Shown here: positions 7,400-16,340 of the stretch, piece after piece | Numbering within the stretch: the stretch's first letter is position 1 | Layout of the letters: every line of letters starts with the position of its first letter | From: JACVRW01 sp963814095 | GTDB lineage: Bacteria; Actinomycetota; Thermoleophilia; Solirubrobacterales; Thermoleophilaceae | Assembly (NCBI GenBank): GCA_963814095.1 | Contig: CAWFBT010000002.1 | Coordinates: 1-64,000, forward strand | DNA length: 64,000 nt | Direction: 5' to 3' | The notes under the pieces: model-generated | What the model was told of the DNA's origin: nothing | Database searches by the model: none | Seen by the model: the letters and a program-made list of their open reading frames with translations, nothing else | Translations under genes and position numbers: made by a program

Positions 7400-8286
7400 A
7401 GAAGTCGCGCGAGTTGGGCGGCGACGCCGTTCGGGTCGCGGGCGAGCCGGGCGCGCGTGATGCGCACGACCCGCCAACCCGCTTCCACCAGCAGCGCATC
7501 CCTCTGGCGGTCACGCTCGAAGGCGCCGCGGCCGCCGTGCGAGCTCCAGTCGTCGGTTTCGACTACAAGGCGCTGCTCAGACCAGTGGAAATCGACCTCG
7601 AATCCCTCCACCTCGCGATTGACAAGCGGCCGCGGCAGGCCCGCCGCCCGGCATAGGGCGAGCATTCGCTCCTCGATTCTGGAGCGCGTCCAGGTGCTGC
7701 CGGCGTCGTGCTGGGTGAGGACGGTGCGGAGCAGCGCGGCGCCGCGCTTCCCCTTTCGTGGAGCCAGATCGGCGAGATCGAGCCCCAGGAACGCCGCTTG
7801 ATCGAGTGTGCGCTCGAGCTGGCGGCGCGTGAGTGCTCCGGCCAGGTCGAGCACCGTGCGGGCGGGGCTGGTCACGCGAATCGCTTCCCTCATCGCGATC
7901 TCGCTCGGATGCACGATCGACCGGTGGACCACCACCAGGCGGCGCCTCGCGCGTCCACCCGCGGTGGGCACCGTCACGTCGATCCGGGGTCCACGCGGCT
8001 CGCGCAGACCCCACAGGACGGCGGCGCTCTGGTGGCTCAGCGCGGCCCCCGGGCCACACGCGAGGACAGCGGCGAGAAAGTGACCATGACGGCTGAGGTG
8101 GGCGTGACCCACCGCATAAACCCCGCGGTGCATTGAGGCAATTCGGCCCGCGCGCAACCAGCCCGAGATCACGTCGTCGCTCACGCCCAGCGCGATGAGC
8201 TCGGAGTGCGCGACGACCCCGTGCTGTCGCTCGGCGAGCGCCGCCACCCGCTTCCCCAGCGGAGGTTCGACGAGTTGTCCGCCCAT
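7351..8286 (-). CDS. AbiEi-type HTH plus DUF559 endonuclease-like protein
   Basis: A 311-residue protein. Residues 10-60 (LAERQHGVVAHSELIALGVS, then WLRAGRIASMHRGVYAVG) are the winged-helix domain found in AbiEi antitoxins. The C-terminal third (FEVDFHWSEQRLVVETDDWSS, then FERDRQRDALLVEAGW and RITRARL) matches the Vsr/DUF559-like restriction-endonuclease fold with an E/D-x-D pair and a following R-x-R-D helix. No AbiEii nucleotidyltransferase gene lies next to it, so it is a solitary member. Such stand-alone proteins are common in actinobacteria and unexplained; defence or repair role is inference. Confidence 0.7.
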   Translation of the reverse strand: MGGQLVEPPLGKRVAALAERQHGVVAHSELIALGVSDDVISGWLRAGRIASMHRGVYAVGHAHLSRHGHFLAAVLACGPGAALSHQSAAVLWGLREPRGPRIDVTVPTAGGRARRRLVVVHRSIVHPSEIAMREAIRVTSPARTVLDLAGALTRRQLERTLDQAAFLGLDLADLAPRKGKRGAALLRTVLTQHDAGSTWTRSRIEERMLALCRAAGLPRPLVNREVEGFEVDFHWSEQRLVVETDDWSSHGGRGAFERDRQRDALLVEAGWRVVRITRARLARDPNGVAAQLARLLYPDGSSSSLPVVRRP

Positions 8287-8349
8287 TTCGCGGATAAGTC
8301 GTCAAACCTCCCGCGTTCGCCCCCCAACGGCCGGCCGCCCCGGGCCGAG

Positions 8350-8355
8350 TAGTCT
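8350..8355 (+). promoter_or_regulatory. Candidate -10 element (TAGTCT) of the helicase operon
   Basis: TAGTCT ends 10 nt before ATG 8366 with no Shine-Dalgarno between. It supports ATG 8366 as the true start of the frameshifted helicase gene. Confidence 0.4.
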
Positions 8356-8365
8356 CATTCGCCGC

Positions 8366-9801
8366 ATGACGACGTTCGCCGACCTCGGCCTGTCCGAGTC
8401 ACCCTCGAGACGCTCGCCCATCTGGGCTACGAGCACCCGACCCCGATTCAGGAGCAGACGATTCCGCTGTTGCTGCAGGGGCGTGACGTGATCGGGCAGG
8501 CGCAGACCGGCACCGGCAAGACCGCCGCCTTCGGGCTGCCGATGATCGAGTACGCCGATCCGAACGACCCGGACGTCCAGGCGCTCGTGCTGACGCCGAC
8601 GCGCGAGCTCTGCATCCAGGTGACCCAGGCGCTGCGGGCCTACGGGGCGAAGAAGGGCGTCGAGGTCGTTGCGGTGTTCGGCGGCGCGCCGATCCGCGAC
8701 CAGGCCACGAGGCTCAAGGACGCGCAGATCGTCGTCGGGACGGTCGGCCGTGTGATGGACATGATCGGTCGCCACCACCTGTTTCTGGATCAGGCCCGCT
8801 ACGTCGTGCTGGACGAGGCCGACGAGATGCTCGACCTCGGCTTCCTCGAGGACGTCGAGGAGATCCTGCGCCGCGCTCCGATGGGCCGCCAGACCGCCCT
8901 CTTCAGCGCCACGGTGCCCACCCCGATCCGCCGCCTCGCCGACACGTTCATGCACGATCCCGAGGAGATCCAGGTCCGCGCCGCGACGCTGACGATCGAC
9001 ACGGTCGACCAGTTCTACGTCGAGGTGCCGGACGGCGAGAAGCCCGACGCGCTCGTGAACGTCCTCAAGGAGGAGCGCCCCGAGCAGGCGATCGTGTTCG
9101 TGCGGACGAAGATCGGAGTCGATCGGCTCGCCCGGCGCCTCGGCGACGCCGGCGTCCGGGTCAAGGCGCTGCACGGCGACATGACCCAGGGCCAGCGCGA
9201 CGGCGTCATGCTCGCCTTCAAGGGCGGTCGCGAGCGGCTGCTCGTCGCCACCGACGTGGCCGCGCGCGGGCTCGACATCACGGGCGTCAGTCACGTCGTG
9301 AACTACGACGTGCCGAACTCACCGGACGTCTACGTGCACCGCATCGGCCGCACCGGCCGCGCCGGCGAGTCGGGGCGCGCCGTCACGTTGATCACGCCCA
9401 AGCAGCGCCGCGACCTCGAGGCGATCGAACGGCACGCCAAGACAGAGATCGAGCAGTGGCATGCCCCCAACGGCAAGCCGAGCAAGCCGCGACGGGAGCC
9501 GCGCGAGCGCCCCGAGGCGCGCCGCCCGCGGCACACGAAGCCGCACAGCCGCGACGGGGTTCCCTACGCGAAGCTGATCGTCGGCGCCGGCCGCAAGGGC
9601 GGGATCGAGCCGGCGGACATCGTGGGCGCGGTCGTCGACAACAGCCATCTCGAGAACGACGACGTGCGCAACGTGCGCGTGCTCGAGCGCTTCAGCTTCG
9701 TCGAGGTGCCGGCGGCCCGCGCCGAGGAGGTTGCGGTCAAGGTCAGCGGACAGCGAGTCCGGGGCACTGAGCTCCGGTTGGAGGTGACTGGCAGGAAATG
9801 A
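8366..9801 (+). CDS. DEAD-box RNA helicase with DbpA-type RNA-binding tail, frameshifted at 8398
   Basis: ATG 8366 encodes TTFADLGLSE, the aromatic upstream element before the Q motif; one base is missing after 8398, and the frame then reads VTLETLAHLGYEHPTPIQEQ (Q motif). Following motifs are AQTGTGKT (I), PTRELCIQ (Ia), VLDEADEMLDLGF (II, DEAD), SAT (III), IVFVRTK (IV), ATDVAARGLD (V) and HRIGRTGRAG (VI). Residues after about 390 (PYAKLIVGAGRKGGIEP, then DIVGAVV) form a DbpA/CsdA-type RNA-recognition domain that binds structured RNA, as in ribosome-assembly helicases. A basic Arg/Pro linker joins the two. It is coupled by ATGA to a cyclophilin gene. Confidence 0.85.
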
Positions 9802-10262
9802 GCACGGCGACGATGCACACGAACCACGGTCCGATCGAGTTCGAGCTGTTCGACGAGGACGCGCCGAAGACGGTCGAGAACTTCGTGAAGCTTTCGGGCG
9901 ACGGCTACTACGACGGGCTGATCTTCCACCGGGTGATCAAGGACTTCATGGTCCAGGGCGGCTGCCCGCACGGCACCGGCACCGGTGGCCCGGGCTACGA
10001 GTTCGAGGACGAGATCAACGACCACAAGATCGTGCGCGGCGCGCTCGCCATGGCGAACCGCGGCCCGAACACGAACGGCAGCCAGTTCTTCATCGTCACC
10101 ACGGATGCCGCCCCCTGGCTCGACGGGAAGCACACCGTGTTCGGCCAGGTGGCCTCGGGCATGGAGGCCGTCGACGCGATCGAGGGGCTCGAGACCGGTG
10201 CCGGCGACCGCCCGGTCGAGGACGCCCGCATCGAGCGCATGGAGGTCAAGTCCGAGGAGTGA
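9798..10262 (+). CDS. Cyclophilin-type peptidyl-prolyl cis-trans isomerase
   Basis: A 154-residue single-domain cyclophilin without signal peptide, so cytoplasmic. FHRVIKDFMVQGG, GPGYEFEDEI, LAMANRGPNTNGSQFFI and WLDGKHTVFGQV carry the active-site Arg, Phe, Met, Gln and His residues of the family. It speeds Xaa-Pro isomerisation during folding. The start overlaps the helicase stop (ATGA) and its stop overlaps the next gene (GTGA), so it is the second gene of a four-gene operon. Confidence 0.93.
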   Translation: MSTATMHTNHGPIEFELFDEDAPKTVENFVKLSGDGYYDGLIFHRVIKDFMVQGGCPHGTGTGGPGYEFEDEINDHKIVRGALAMANRGPNTNGSQFFIVTTDAAPWLDGKHTVFGQVASGMEAVDAIEGLETGAGDRPVEDARIERMEVKSEE

Positions 10263-10591
10263 GCGGGGTCCCGGCCGTCGAGCTGCTCTGGTGGGAGGGC
10301 TGCCCCTCTCACCCGGATGCGCTCGCGGACCTGGAGCGGATCCTCGCCGAGGAGGGCGTTTCGGCGCCCGTCCAGCTCCGCCACATCGAGAGCTTCGAGC
10401 AGGCGGCGAGCGAGCGCTTTCCCGGCTCGCCGACGATTCGCATCGGAGGCGAGGACATCGTGCCGCCCGGCGAGGGCGAGCCGTTCACGCTCACCTGCCG
10501 GATCTACAGGCTGCGCGACGGCCGCATATCGCCGACACCCGATCCAGAAGACGTGCGCGCCGCGGTGCGGCGCGCCAAGGAGGACACATGA
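10259..10591 (+). CDS. Small thioredoxin-fold-like protein
   Basis: A 110-residue protein beginning VELLWWEGCPSHPDALADL, a strand ending in Cys-Pro-x-His that resembles a thioredoxin active-site loop with one Cys, and later FPGSPTIRIGGEDI with the cis-Pro (SPT) typical of thioredoxin folds. Two further Cys/basic residues (TCRIYRLRDG) follow. It sits between a cyclophilin and a thioredoxin-family gene with 4-bp overlaps on both sides, consistent with a thiol or folding role. No reaction can be assigned. Confidence 0.6.
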   Translation: MSGVPAVELLWWEGCPSHPDALADLERILAEEGVSAPVQLRHIESFEQAASERFPGSPTIRIGGEDIVPPGEGEPFTLTCRIYRLRDGRISPTPDPEDVRAAVRRAKEDT

Positions 10592-11104
10592 TCGCCATCG
10601 GAGACAGCGCCCCCGGCTTCACCCTGCCGGACACGGACGGCGCCGAGCACTCGCCGGCGGACGACGGCATCACCGCCGTCGTCTTCACCTGCAACCACTG
10701 CCCCTACGCGCTCGCCTGGCACGACCGGCTCACGCAGGCGGCGCGCGACTACCCCGACGTGCGCTTCCTCGCGATCAACCCGAACGACGCCGAGCGCTAC
10801 CCGGGCGACTCGTTCGAGGCGATGCAGGAGCGCGTCGCGCGAGGAGGAGTGGACGATGCCGTACCTGCGCGACGAGTCGCAGGACGTGGCGCGCGCCTAC
10901 GGCGCCCAGACGACGCCCGACGTCTTCGTGATCGACGGCAACGGCCGGCTGCGCTATCGCGGCGCGCCCGACGCCGACCACAACGATCCGAGCCTGAATG
11001 CCGCCTGGCTGCGGGAGGCGCTCGACGCGCTGCTCGCGGGCGAGGAGCCGGGGCGTCCCGAGACGCCGCCCAAGGGCTGCTCGGTGAAATGGAAGAACGC
11101 GTGA
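10588..11104 (+). CDS. AhpC/TSA-type thioredoxin-family protein, frameshifted near 10840
   Basis: N-terminal APGFTLPDTDG and FTCNHCPYALAWHDRL (CxxC redox site) mark the redoxin fold; the segment FLAINPNDAERYPGDSFEAM follows. Around 10840-10850 (cgcgaggaggagtgg) one extra base shifts the frame; coding resumes as EEWTMPYLRDESQDVARAYG, TTPDVFVIDGNGRLRYRG and ends KGCSVKW. Restored length about 171 residues, normal for this family, whose members reduce disulfides or peroxides. Last gene of the helicase-cyclophilin operon. Confidence 0.75.
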
Positions 11105-11151
11105 TCGCGCGACCACCGGTCGCACGTCCCGCTCCGGCATGGAAGTCCTGA

Positions 11152-11817
11152 TCAGCCGCAGATAGCGCGCACCGCCGCGGCGGTGTCGCTCAGGTCGGCG
11201 AGCACCGCATCGGGCTCGGAGGCGCGCAGCTCGTCGAGGTCGGAGAAGCCGGTTGCCACCGCCACGGCGCGGGCGCCCGCCTCGCGCGCGGCGCGCACGT
11301 CGAGCGGCGTGTCGCCCACCAGCACGGCGCCGGTCGGCTCGCCGTACTTGCGCGCCGCCCGCTCGCGCGCGATCGCCACGAGCTCGTAGCGCTCCTCGTG
11401 AGGGTCGGAGCCGTAGGCGCCGACCTCGATGTCGAGCCACTGGTCGAGCCCGAACGCGCTCACCTTCAAAGCAGCGTTGGCGGCGACGTTGCCGGTGAGC
11501 AGCGAGTTGATCACGTCGTCGCGCTCGTGGAGGGCCGCCAGCGTCTCCGGCACTCCCGGGAAGGCGCCGCCGTCGGCCGCGACCTGCTCGCGCCGCGCCT
11601 CGAGCGCCAGCTCGAGCTCCGCGAGCACGCGCGGCAGGTTGTTGTGGTCACCCTCGAGCATCGACAGCGCGATCTGCTTGTCGGTCCGGCCGGCGTACGG
11701 AACGTTCTGGTCGAACGGCTTCCCGACCACGATCTCGTACGCCTCCTCGAAGGCGTAGCGGCCTTGCCCGCCGGTGTGGACGAGCGTCCCGTCGACATCC
11801 CAGAGCACGAGCAGCAC
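11152..11817 (-). CDS. HAD-superfamily hydrolase (phosphoglycolate phosphatase-like)
   Basis: A 221-residue HAD protein with motif I WDVDGTLVHTGG (nucleophile and acid Asp), a helical cap (FEEAYEIVVG through about residue 90), motif II LLTGN, and motif IV VLVGDTPLDVRAARE. These features fit small-molecule phosphatases such as Gph; substrate not known. I chose GTG 11817 because sequence upstream of it overlaps the divergent coiled-coil gene and reads as non-coding. Confidence 0.85.
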   Translation of the reverse strand: MLLVLWDVDGTLVHTGGQGRYAFEEAYEIVVGKPFDQNVPYAGRTDKQIALSMLEGDHNNLPRVLAELELALEARREQVAADGGAFPGVPETLAALHERDDVINSLLTGNVAANAALKVSAFGLDQWLDIEVGAYGSDPHEERYELVAIARERAARKYGEPTGAVLVGDTPLDVRAAREAGARAVAVATGFSDLDELRASEPDAVLADLSDTAAAVRAICG

Positions 11818-11845
11818 GGCCCGAGCCTGACAGACTGAGCCGCCG

Positions 11846-12184
11846 ATGCTCGGCCCACTCGAGATTCCGCCCAAGCTCCTGAAGCGCGCCCTCGACGACC
11901 TTCACACCGTCGCCGAGACACTGCGCGAGCTCGCTGCACACGAGGGCGACCTCGCCGCGCTGGCGCGCGCGGCCCGGGAGCTGCCGCGGGTCGAGGACGA
12001 GCTATCGGCCGAGATCGCGAGCCTGCGCGCCGAGGTCACGGCGCTCCGTCAGTGGCTCGACCCGCTCCACAAGGAGCTCACCGACGTCGACGAGACCGCC
12101 GAGAACCTGGAGCGCAGCCTGTCCACGGTGAACGAGTCGATCCTCGGCCTCCAGGGCCTGCTCAAGAAGCTGCCCGGGATCTAG
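11846..12184 (+). CDS. Small coiled-coil protein
   Basis: A 112-residue acidic protein that is helical almost throughout, with heptad-like hydrophobic spacing from LKRALDDLHTVAETLRELAA to ENLERSLSTVNESILGLQGL. No signal peptide or membrane segment. Likely a coiled-coil oligomer; function unknown. Its TAG and the convergent phosphotransferase's TAG share the CTAG at 12181-12184. Confidence 0.65.
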   Translation: MLGPLEIPPKLLKRALDDLHTVAETLRELAAHEGDLAALARAARELPRVEDELSAEIASLRAEVTALRQWLDPLHKELTDVDETAENLERSLSTVNESILGLQGLLKKLPGI

Positions 12185-13251
12185 GAGAGCGCGATCTCGC
12201 GCGCCTTCTCCGCAAGCGCAGGCACGCCGCGGTCGAAGGCCGCGAGATAGGCGTCGTCGGTGCTGCCCATCGAGAAGCGCTTGAAGTTCCCCTCCATGAA
12301 GACGGCCGCCTTCCACAGCGCCAGCGCCTGGTACCAGTTGACGGACGCCATCGGGCGCCCGCTCTGCTCCTCGTAGCGCGCGATCAGCTCGTCGCGCGTC
12401 ATGAAGCCCTCGCGCCGGGTCGCGTACGACAACCGCCCGAAGGAGGTCTCCTCCGGGTCGTCCGCCTGCGCCCAGGTGACCGTCAGATAGCCGACGTCGG
12501 CGAGCGGATCGCCGATGGTCGAGAGCTCCCAGTCGAAGATCGCGACCATCCGCGCGGGCGCGTCGTCGGCGACCATGACGTTGCCGAGCCGGTAGTCCCC
12601 GTGCACCACCGTCGAGGGAGGGGACTCGGGCAGGTTCTCGCCGAGCCAGCGCCCGACCTCTTCGACAACCGGGAGCTCGCGCGTCTTGTTGTGCTCCCAC
12701 AGGCCGCCGAAGCGGCGCAGCTGGCGCTCGAGGTAGCCGGTCGGCTTGCCGTAGCCCTCGAGCCCGCACGCGCGCCAGTCGACCTCGTGCAGCTCGACGA
12801 GCCGGTCGACGAGCTCCTCGCAGACGCGCCGCCGCTCCGCGGGGTTGTCGAGCGGCTCCGGGATCTCGGTGGTGATGACGCTGCCGTGCATCTCCTCCAT
12901 CACGTAGAAGGGGACGCCCAGCACCGACTCGTCGGCGCAGGTTGCGAGCACCCGCGGGATGCGCACCGGCGTCCCCTCGAGGGCGCTCAGGAGGCGCGCC
13001 TCGCGGAGCACGTCGTGGGCCGACGGCGGAAGTGGCGGACGCGGCGGCCGCCGCAGGACCACACGCACGTCACCGCGCTCGACGAGGTACGTCACGTTGG
13101 AGTGCCCCTCGCCGATCGGCTCGACCTCGATCCGGCCCTCGCCGACCCCCTCTGCGTCGAGAAAGGCCTCGAGCGGCTCGCGGACGAGGAGCGGCGGCTG
13201 CTCGAGCTCCGCCGCCTCGCGGGCGGTGTCGACGACGTCCGATGACCTCAT
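12181..13251 (-). CDS. APH-type phosphotransferase family protein
   Basis: A 356-residue aminoglycoside-phosphotransferase-fold kinase. GEGHSNVTYLVERG forms the nucleotide loop, VVLRRPPRPP carries the lysine/arginine strand, VVHGDYRLGNVMV is the catalytic loop (HGDxxxxN) near residue 215 and FDWELSTIGDPLADVGYL the metal-binding DWE motif. Closest in style to the ACAD10/11-like phosphotransferases linked to fatty-acid catabolism rather than drug resistance. Substrate inferred only from family. TAGGAT lies 10 nt before ATG 13251. Confidence 0.85.
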   Translation of the reverse strand: MRSSDVVDTAREAAELEQPPLLVREPLEAFLDAEGVGEGRIEVEPIGEGHSNVTYLVERGDVRVVLRRPPRPPLPPSAHDVLREARLLSALEGTPVRIPRVLATCADESVLGVPFYVMEEMHGSVITTEIPEPLDNPAERRRVCEELVDRLVELHEVDWRACGLEGYGKPTGYLERQLRRFGGLWEHNKTRELPVVEEVGRWLGENLPESPPSTVVHGDYRLGNVMVADDAPARMVAIFDWELSTIGDPLADVGYLTVTWAQADDPEETSFGRLSYATRREGFMTRDELIARYEEQSGRPMASVNWYQALALWKAAVFMEGNFKRFSMGSTDDAYLAAFDRGVPALAEKAREIALS

Positions 13252-13261
13252 AGGCGCCAGG

Positions 13262-13303
13262 ATCCTAACCCCGCATCAAACGGACTTTTTGCGTGTCTAT
13301 GCT
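13262..13303. promoter_or_regulatory. Divergent promoter region: TAGGAT (-) and TATGCT (+)
   Basis: Minus-strand TAGGAT (13262-13267) is 10 nt before ATG 13251; plus-strand TATGCT (13298-13303) is 8 nt before ATG 13312. TCAAAC at 13276, 16 bp upstream of TATGCT, is a weak -35. No Shine-Dalgarno on either side. Confidence 0.4.
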
Positions 13304-13311
13304 GCCGAGCC

Positions 13312-13914
13312 ATGCGCACCAGTCGCCTGCTGATCCCGCTTGCCGTGCTTAGCCCGCTTGCTTTCGCCGCCCCGGCGATGGCCGCCGACACGTCCGTGAG
13401 CGTCGTCGATTTCGCTTTTCAGGCGAAGAGCGTGCAGGTCGACCCGGGCGACAAGGTGACCTGGAACTTCGCCGTCGCGGGACACACGACGACCAGCGAT
13501 TCCGGCCAGGCCGAGCGCTGGAACTCGGGCCCCCAGACCAACGATGGCGGGACCAGCTTCGAGCACACCTTCACGAAGCCGGGGCGCTTCACGTACATCT
13601 GCTTGCCGCATCAGACCTTCATGAAGGGCACGGTCACGGTCGGCAGCGACAGGTACAAGAAGTCCACGTCGAAGTTCTCGCAGTCGCGGCGTGGCAGCAG
13701 GGTGACCTACAAGTTCACGCTCGTCGAGGCGGCAAAGGTGTCGATCAAGCTGTCCGGCGCCGCGAAGCGCTCGACGACGCGGAAGCGGCTCAGCGCCGGC
13801 AAGCACTCGATCGCCTTCCGGAACATGGACCCGGGCAGGTACACCGGAAGCGCGACCTTCACCGACGACTTCGGCAAGAAGTCGGTTGTGAGGGTCACCA
13901 CCACGGTTCCCTGA
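13312..13914 (+). CDS. Secreted cupredoxin (plastocyanin-like)
   Basis: A 200-residue protein with a signal peptide ending in APAMAA (about residue 24). Residues 25-110 form a cupredoxin: VDPGDKVTWNFAVAGHTTTS supplies the first His, and YICLPHQTFMKGTVTV the Cys, His and Met copper ligands. The last 90 residues (SRRGSRVTYKFTLVEAAKVS onward) form a separate beta-rich domain of unknown role. It probably carries electrons or copper outside the membrane. Monocistronic, divergent from the phosphotransferase. Confidence 0.85.
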   Translation: MRTSRLLIPLAVLSPLAFAAPAMAADTSVSVVDFAFQAKSVQVDPGDKVTWNFAVAGHTTTSDSGQAERWNSGPQTNDGGTSFEHTFTKPGRFTYICLPHQTFMKGTVTVGSDRYKKSTSKFSQSRRGSRVTYKFTLVEAAKVSIKLSGAAKRSTTRKRLSAGKHSIAFRNMDPGRYTGSATFTDDFGKKSVVRVTTTVP

Positions 13915-13962
13915 CGCGGCCGGCCGGGCGCGGTAGCCCGGTCGTGACACCCTCCACGGGTC

Positions 13963-15204
13963 ATGCTCCGCGTCCTCCGTAATCGCGATTTCGGCCTGCT
14001 CTGGATGGGCCAGGCCGTCTCGCTCATCGGCGACGGCATCTATCTGGTCGCGATCGCGTGGCTCGTGCTCGACATCTCGAACGAGCCGAGCGCGCTCGGC
14101 CTGGTGGGGCTCGCGTGGACGCTGCCGATGGTCGCCTCGCTCCTGATATCTGGGGTGCTCAGCGACCGCTTCGAGCGCCGCCGGCTGATGATCACCGCCG
14201 ATCTTCTGCGTCTCGCCGCCATCAGCGCTATCGCCGCCCTTGCACTGGCTGAGACCGCCGAGCTCTGGCACGTGATCGCGTTGGTGGTGGTGTACGGGAT
14301 CGGGCAGGCGCTCTTCCAGCCCGCCTTCTCCGCGGTCGTGCCCGATGTCGTGCCGCGTGACCAGCTCCTGCAGGCGAACGCGGTGCGCGAGCTGATCGAG
14401 CCGCTCGGCCTGCGCTTCGCGGGGCCGGCCCTCGGCGGCTTCCTGATCGCCGTGTTCGGGGTCGGCGAGGCGTTCGTCGTCGACGCCGCCACGTTTGGCG
14501 TGTCCGCGCTGATGGTGAGCCTGATGTCGCGACAGCCGCCGGCGCGTGAGGCGACGGGAGGTATGCGCCGAGACCTGATGGAGGGCTTCGCGTACGTGCG
14601 CGCGCACCCCTGGCTGTGGGCGACCCTGACCGGCGCTGCGCTCTTCCTCCTCGTCACCTATGGGCCGATGGAGGTGCTGCTGCCGTACATCATCAAGAAC
14701 GAGCTGGGCGGCGACGCCGCCACCTTCGGGACCGTGCTCGCGGTCGGCGGGCTCGGCTCGATCGTCGCCGCCGTGCTGCTCAGCATCACCGGCCTTCCGC
14801 GCCGCCACGTGACCTTCATGTGGTCCGCTTGGACGGTCGGCGTCGTCATGGACGTCGGCCTGGCGCTCGCGGGTGCGTCCTGGCAGATGTGCGTGCTCGC
14901 GTTCTTCTCGTTCGGTCTCGCGACGGCGGGGCTCCTGACCTGGAGCATGCTGATGTACACGCTCGTGCCCGGTGAGATGCTCGGCCGGGTCTCGAGCCTC
15001 GACTGGTTCGTCTCGATCGGCCTCACTCCGGTGTCGTTCGCGCTGACAGGGCCGATCGCGGAAGCCTTCGGCGCCCGCGAGACGCTCGCCGGGGCGGGGA
15101 TCCTGGGACTGTTCACGATCGGCTTCCTCTTCATCCCTGGAGTGCGCGACCCCGAACGCACGCCTCTTCCCGACGGCAAGGTGCGGGTAGGCTCGCTCTC
15201 GTGA
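13963..15204 (+). CDS. MFS transporter (MFS_3, EntS-like exporter)
   Basis: A 413-residue protein with about 12 hydrophobic segments. LRNRDFGLLWMGQAVSLIGD at the N-terminus and GVLSDRFERRRLMI in the loop between helices 2 and 3 are hallmarks of the MFS_3 group, which includes enterobactin and macrolide exporters. Substrate unknown. GTGA overlap at 15201 couples it to the following secreted protein gene. No TAN3T element close to the start. Confidence 0.85.
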   Translation: MLRVLRNRDFGLLWMGQAVSLIGDGIYLVAIAWLVLDISNEPSALGLVGLAWTLPMVASLLISGVLSDRFERRRLMITADLLRLAAISAIAALALAETAELWHVIALVVVYGIGQALFQPAFSAVVPDVVPRDQLLQANAVRELIEPLGLRFAGPALGGFLIAVFGVGEAFVVDAATFGVSALMVSLMSRQPPAREATGGMRRDLMEGFAYVRAHPWLWATLTGAALFLLVTYGPMEVLLPYIIKNELGGDAATFGTVLAVGGLGSIVAAVLLSITGLPRRHVTFMWSAWTVGVVMDVGLALAGASWQMCVLAFFSFGLATAGLLTWSMLMYTLVPGEMLGRVSSLDWFVSIGLTPVSFALTGPIAEAFGARETLAGAGILGLFTIGFLFIPGVRDPERTPLPDGKVRVGSLS

Positions 15205-16340
15205 GGCTGCGACTCGCGACGGTGCTGCTCGCTGCGATGCTCGTGCTCGCCGCGCCGGCGGACGCGCGCGACCCGGGGCGCTGGACCCTGACCGGCTACA
15301 GCTCTGTCTCGAACTCCTACTGGCAGGGGGTGAGCTCACCGCCGGGAGCGCGCAGCGTGTTCTTCAGCGGGCTCCAGCAGGGGCTCTACCGGACCGCGCC
15401 GTCGCTCGCCGAGCGGGCCGCGCTCGACCCGGCGATCCCACCGGCGCTGCTGGCGACCGAGGGCTACAACCACGTCGGCGACATCTCCTGGGACCGCGCG
15501 GAGGGCGGCCGCGTGCTGCTGCCGCTCGAGTGCTTCACGCCCGGTGCGCCGAACGGCGGCAACACCTGCGGCACCGGCTCGTTCGGTGTGGCCGACCCCG
15601 CGACGCTTGCCTTCCGCTACTACGTGAAGCTCGATCCGGCGCAGATCGCGAAGGCGATGTGGGTCGAGAGCTCGCCCGACGGCAGGTTGCTCTGGACGTC
15701 GAGCGGCAGCGACCTGCTGGCGTACCGGGCGTCCCAGGTGAGGCCCGCGCGCGCCGCGCCCGCGGGTGCGCCGCTGCGCGCGGTCCGGAGGCTGCGCGGC
15801 GCCGTACCGCCGAGCGGCGTGACCGGCGCCGCGTTCCGGGGCGGCCGCCTCTTCCTCGCCGGGGCCGTGGGCACCAGCTACCAGGTCTGGTCGGTCGACG
15901 TGCAGGACGGCACGCGCCGGCTCGAGCTCGAGCTGCCGAACGTCGAGGGCGAGGCGGAGGGATTGCACGGCATGCGGCTCATGAACGGCGAGCTTCACTG
16001 GCTGATCGCGCCGCTTGCGGCGAGCCCGACGTTCCCGCCGAGCGTGGCGCTCCTGCACTTCACGCGGGCCAGGGGCCGTCCCGGGCTGAGGCTGAGCGCC
16101 CGCGCCACGGCGGCCCAGACGAAGCGGCCGCGCATCTCGATCCGCGTGACGCGCCGCGGCCGCCCCGTGGCGGGCGCCGTCGTGACGCTGGCCGAGGCGC
16201 GCAGGCGCACCGACCGCGGCGGGCGCGTGACGCTCACCCCGCGGCTCGCCGTTCCCGGGAACTACGCGGCACTGGCGCGCAAGGACGGCCTGCGCGGCAT
16301 GACCAAGCGCTTCCGGCTCGGCTTCGACGAGATGCGCTAG
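15201..16340 (+). CDS. Secreted protein, possible beta-propeller with C-terminal Ig-like domain
   Basis: A 379-residue protein with signal peptide (LATVLLAAMLVLAAPADA). The middle has repeated strand motifs (GYNHVGDISWDRAEGGRVLL, WVESSPDGRLLWTSSGSDLL) that resemble beta-propeller blades. Residues from about 310 (RISIRVTRRGRPVAGAVVTL, then GRVTLTPRLAVPGNYAAL) look like a carboxypeptidase-regulatory or bacterial Ig-like domain. Exported and soluble or wall-associated; function unknown. Coupled to the MFS gene. TAG is shared with the convergent RpiB-like gene through CTAG 16337-16340. Confidence 0.65.
   Translation: MRLRLATVLLAAMLVLAAPADARDPGRWTLTGYSSVSNSYWQGVSSPPGARSVFFSGLQQGLYRTAPSLAERAALDPAIPPALLATEGYNHVGDISWDRAEGGRVLLPLECFTPGAPNGGNTCGTGSFGVADPATLAFRYYVKLDPAQIAKAMWVESSPDGRLLWTSSGSDLLAYRASQVRPARAAPAGAPLRAVRRLRGAVPPSGVTGAAFRGGRLFLAGAVGTSYQVWSVDVQDGTRRLELELPNVEGEAEGLHGMRLMNGELHWLIAPLAASPTFPPSVALLHFTRARGRPGLRLSARATAAQTKRPRISIRVTRRGRPVAGAVVTLAEARRRTDRGGRVTLTPRLAVPGNYAALARKDGLRGMTKRFRLGFDEMR

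Noticed and set aside
6404..7477. Long upstream extension of the PfkB kinase frame
   Set aside because: It is antisense to the quinone oxidoreductase and lacks motifs; the kinase fold starts at ATG 6403, which has its own -10-like element.
12181..13251. Aminoglycoside resistance kinase
   Set aside because: HGDxxxxN/DWE motifs belong to the wider APH fold, but length and flanking sequence match ACAD10/11-like phosphotransferases and no resistance context is present.
13297..15339. 680-codon open frame on the minus strand opposite the cupredoxin and MFS genes
   Set aside because: Arg/Ala/His-rich shadow composition with no family motif; both plus-strand genes show clear conserved motifs and signal peptides.
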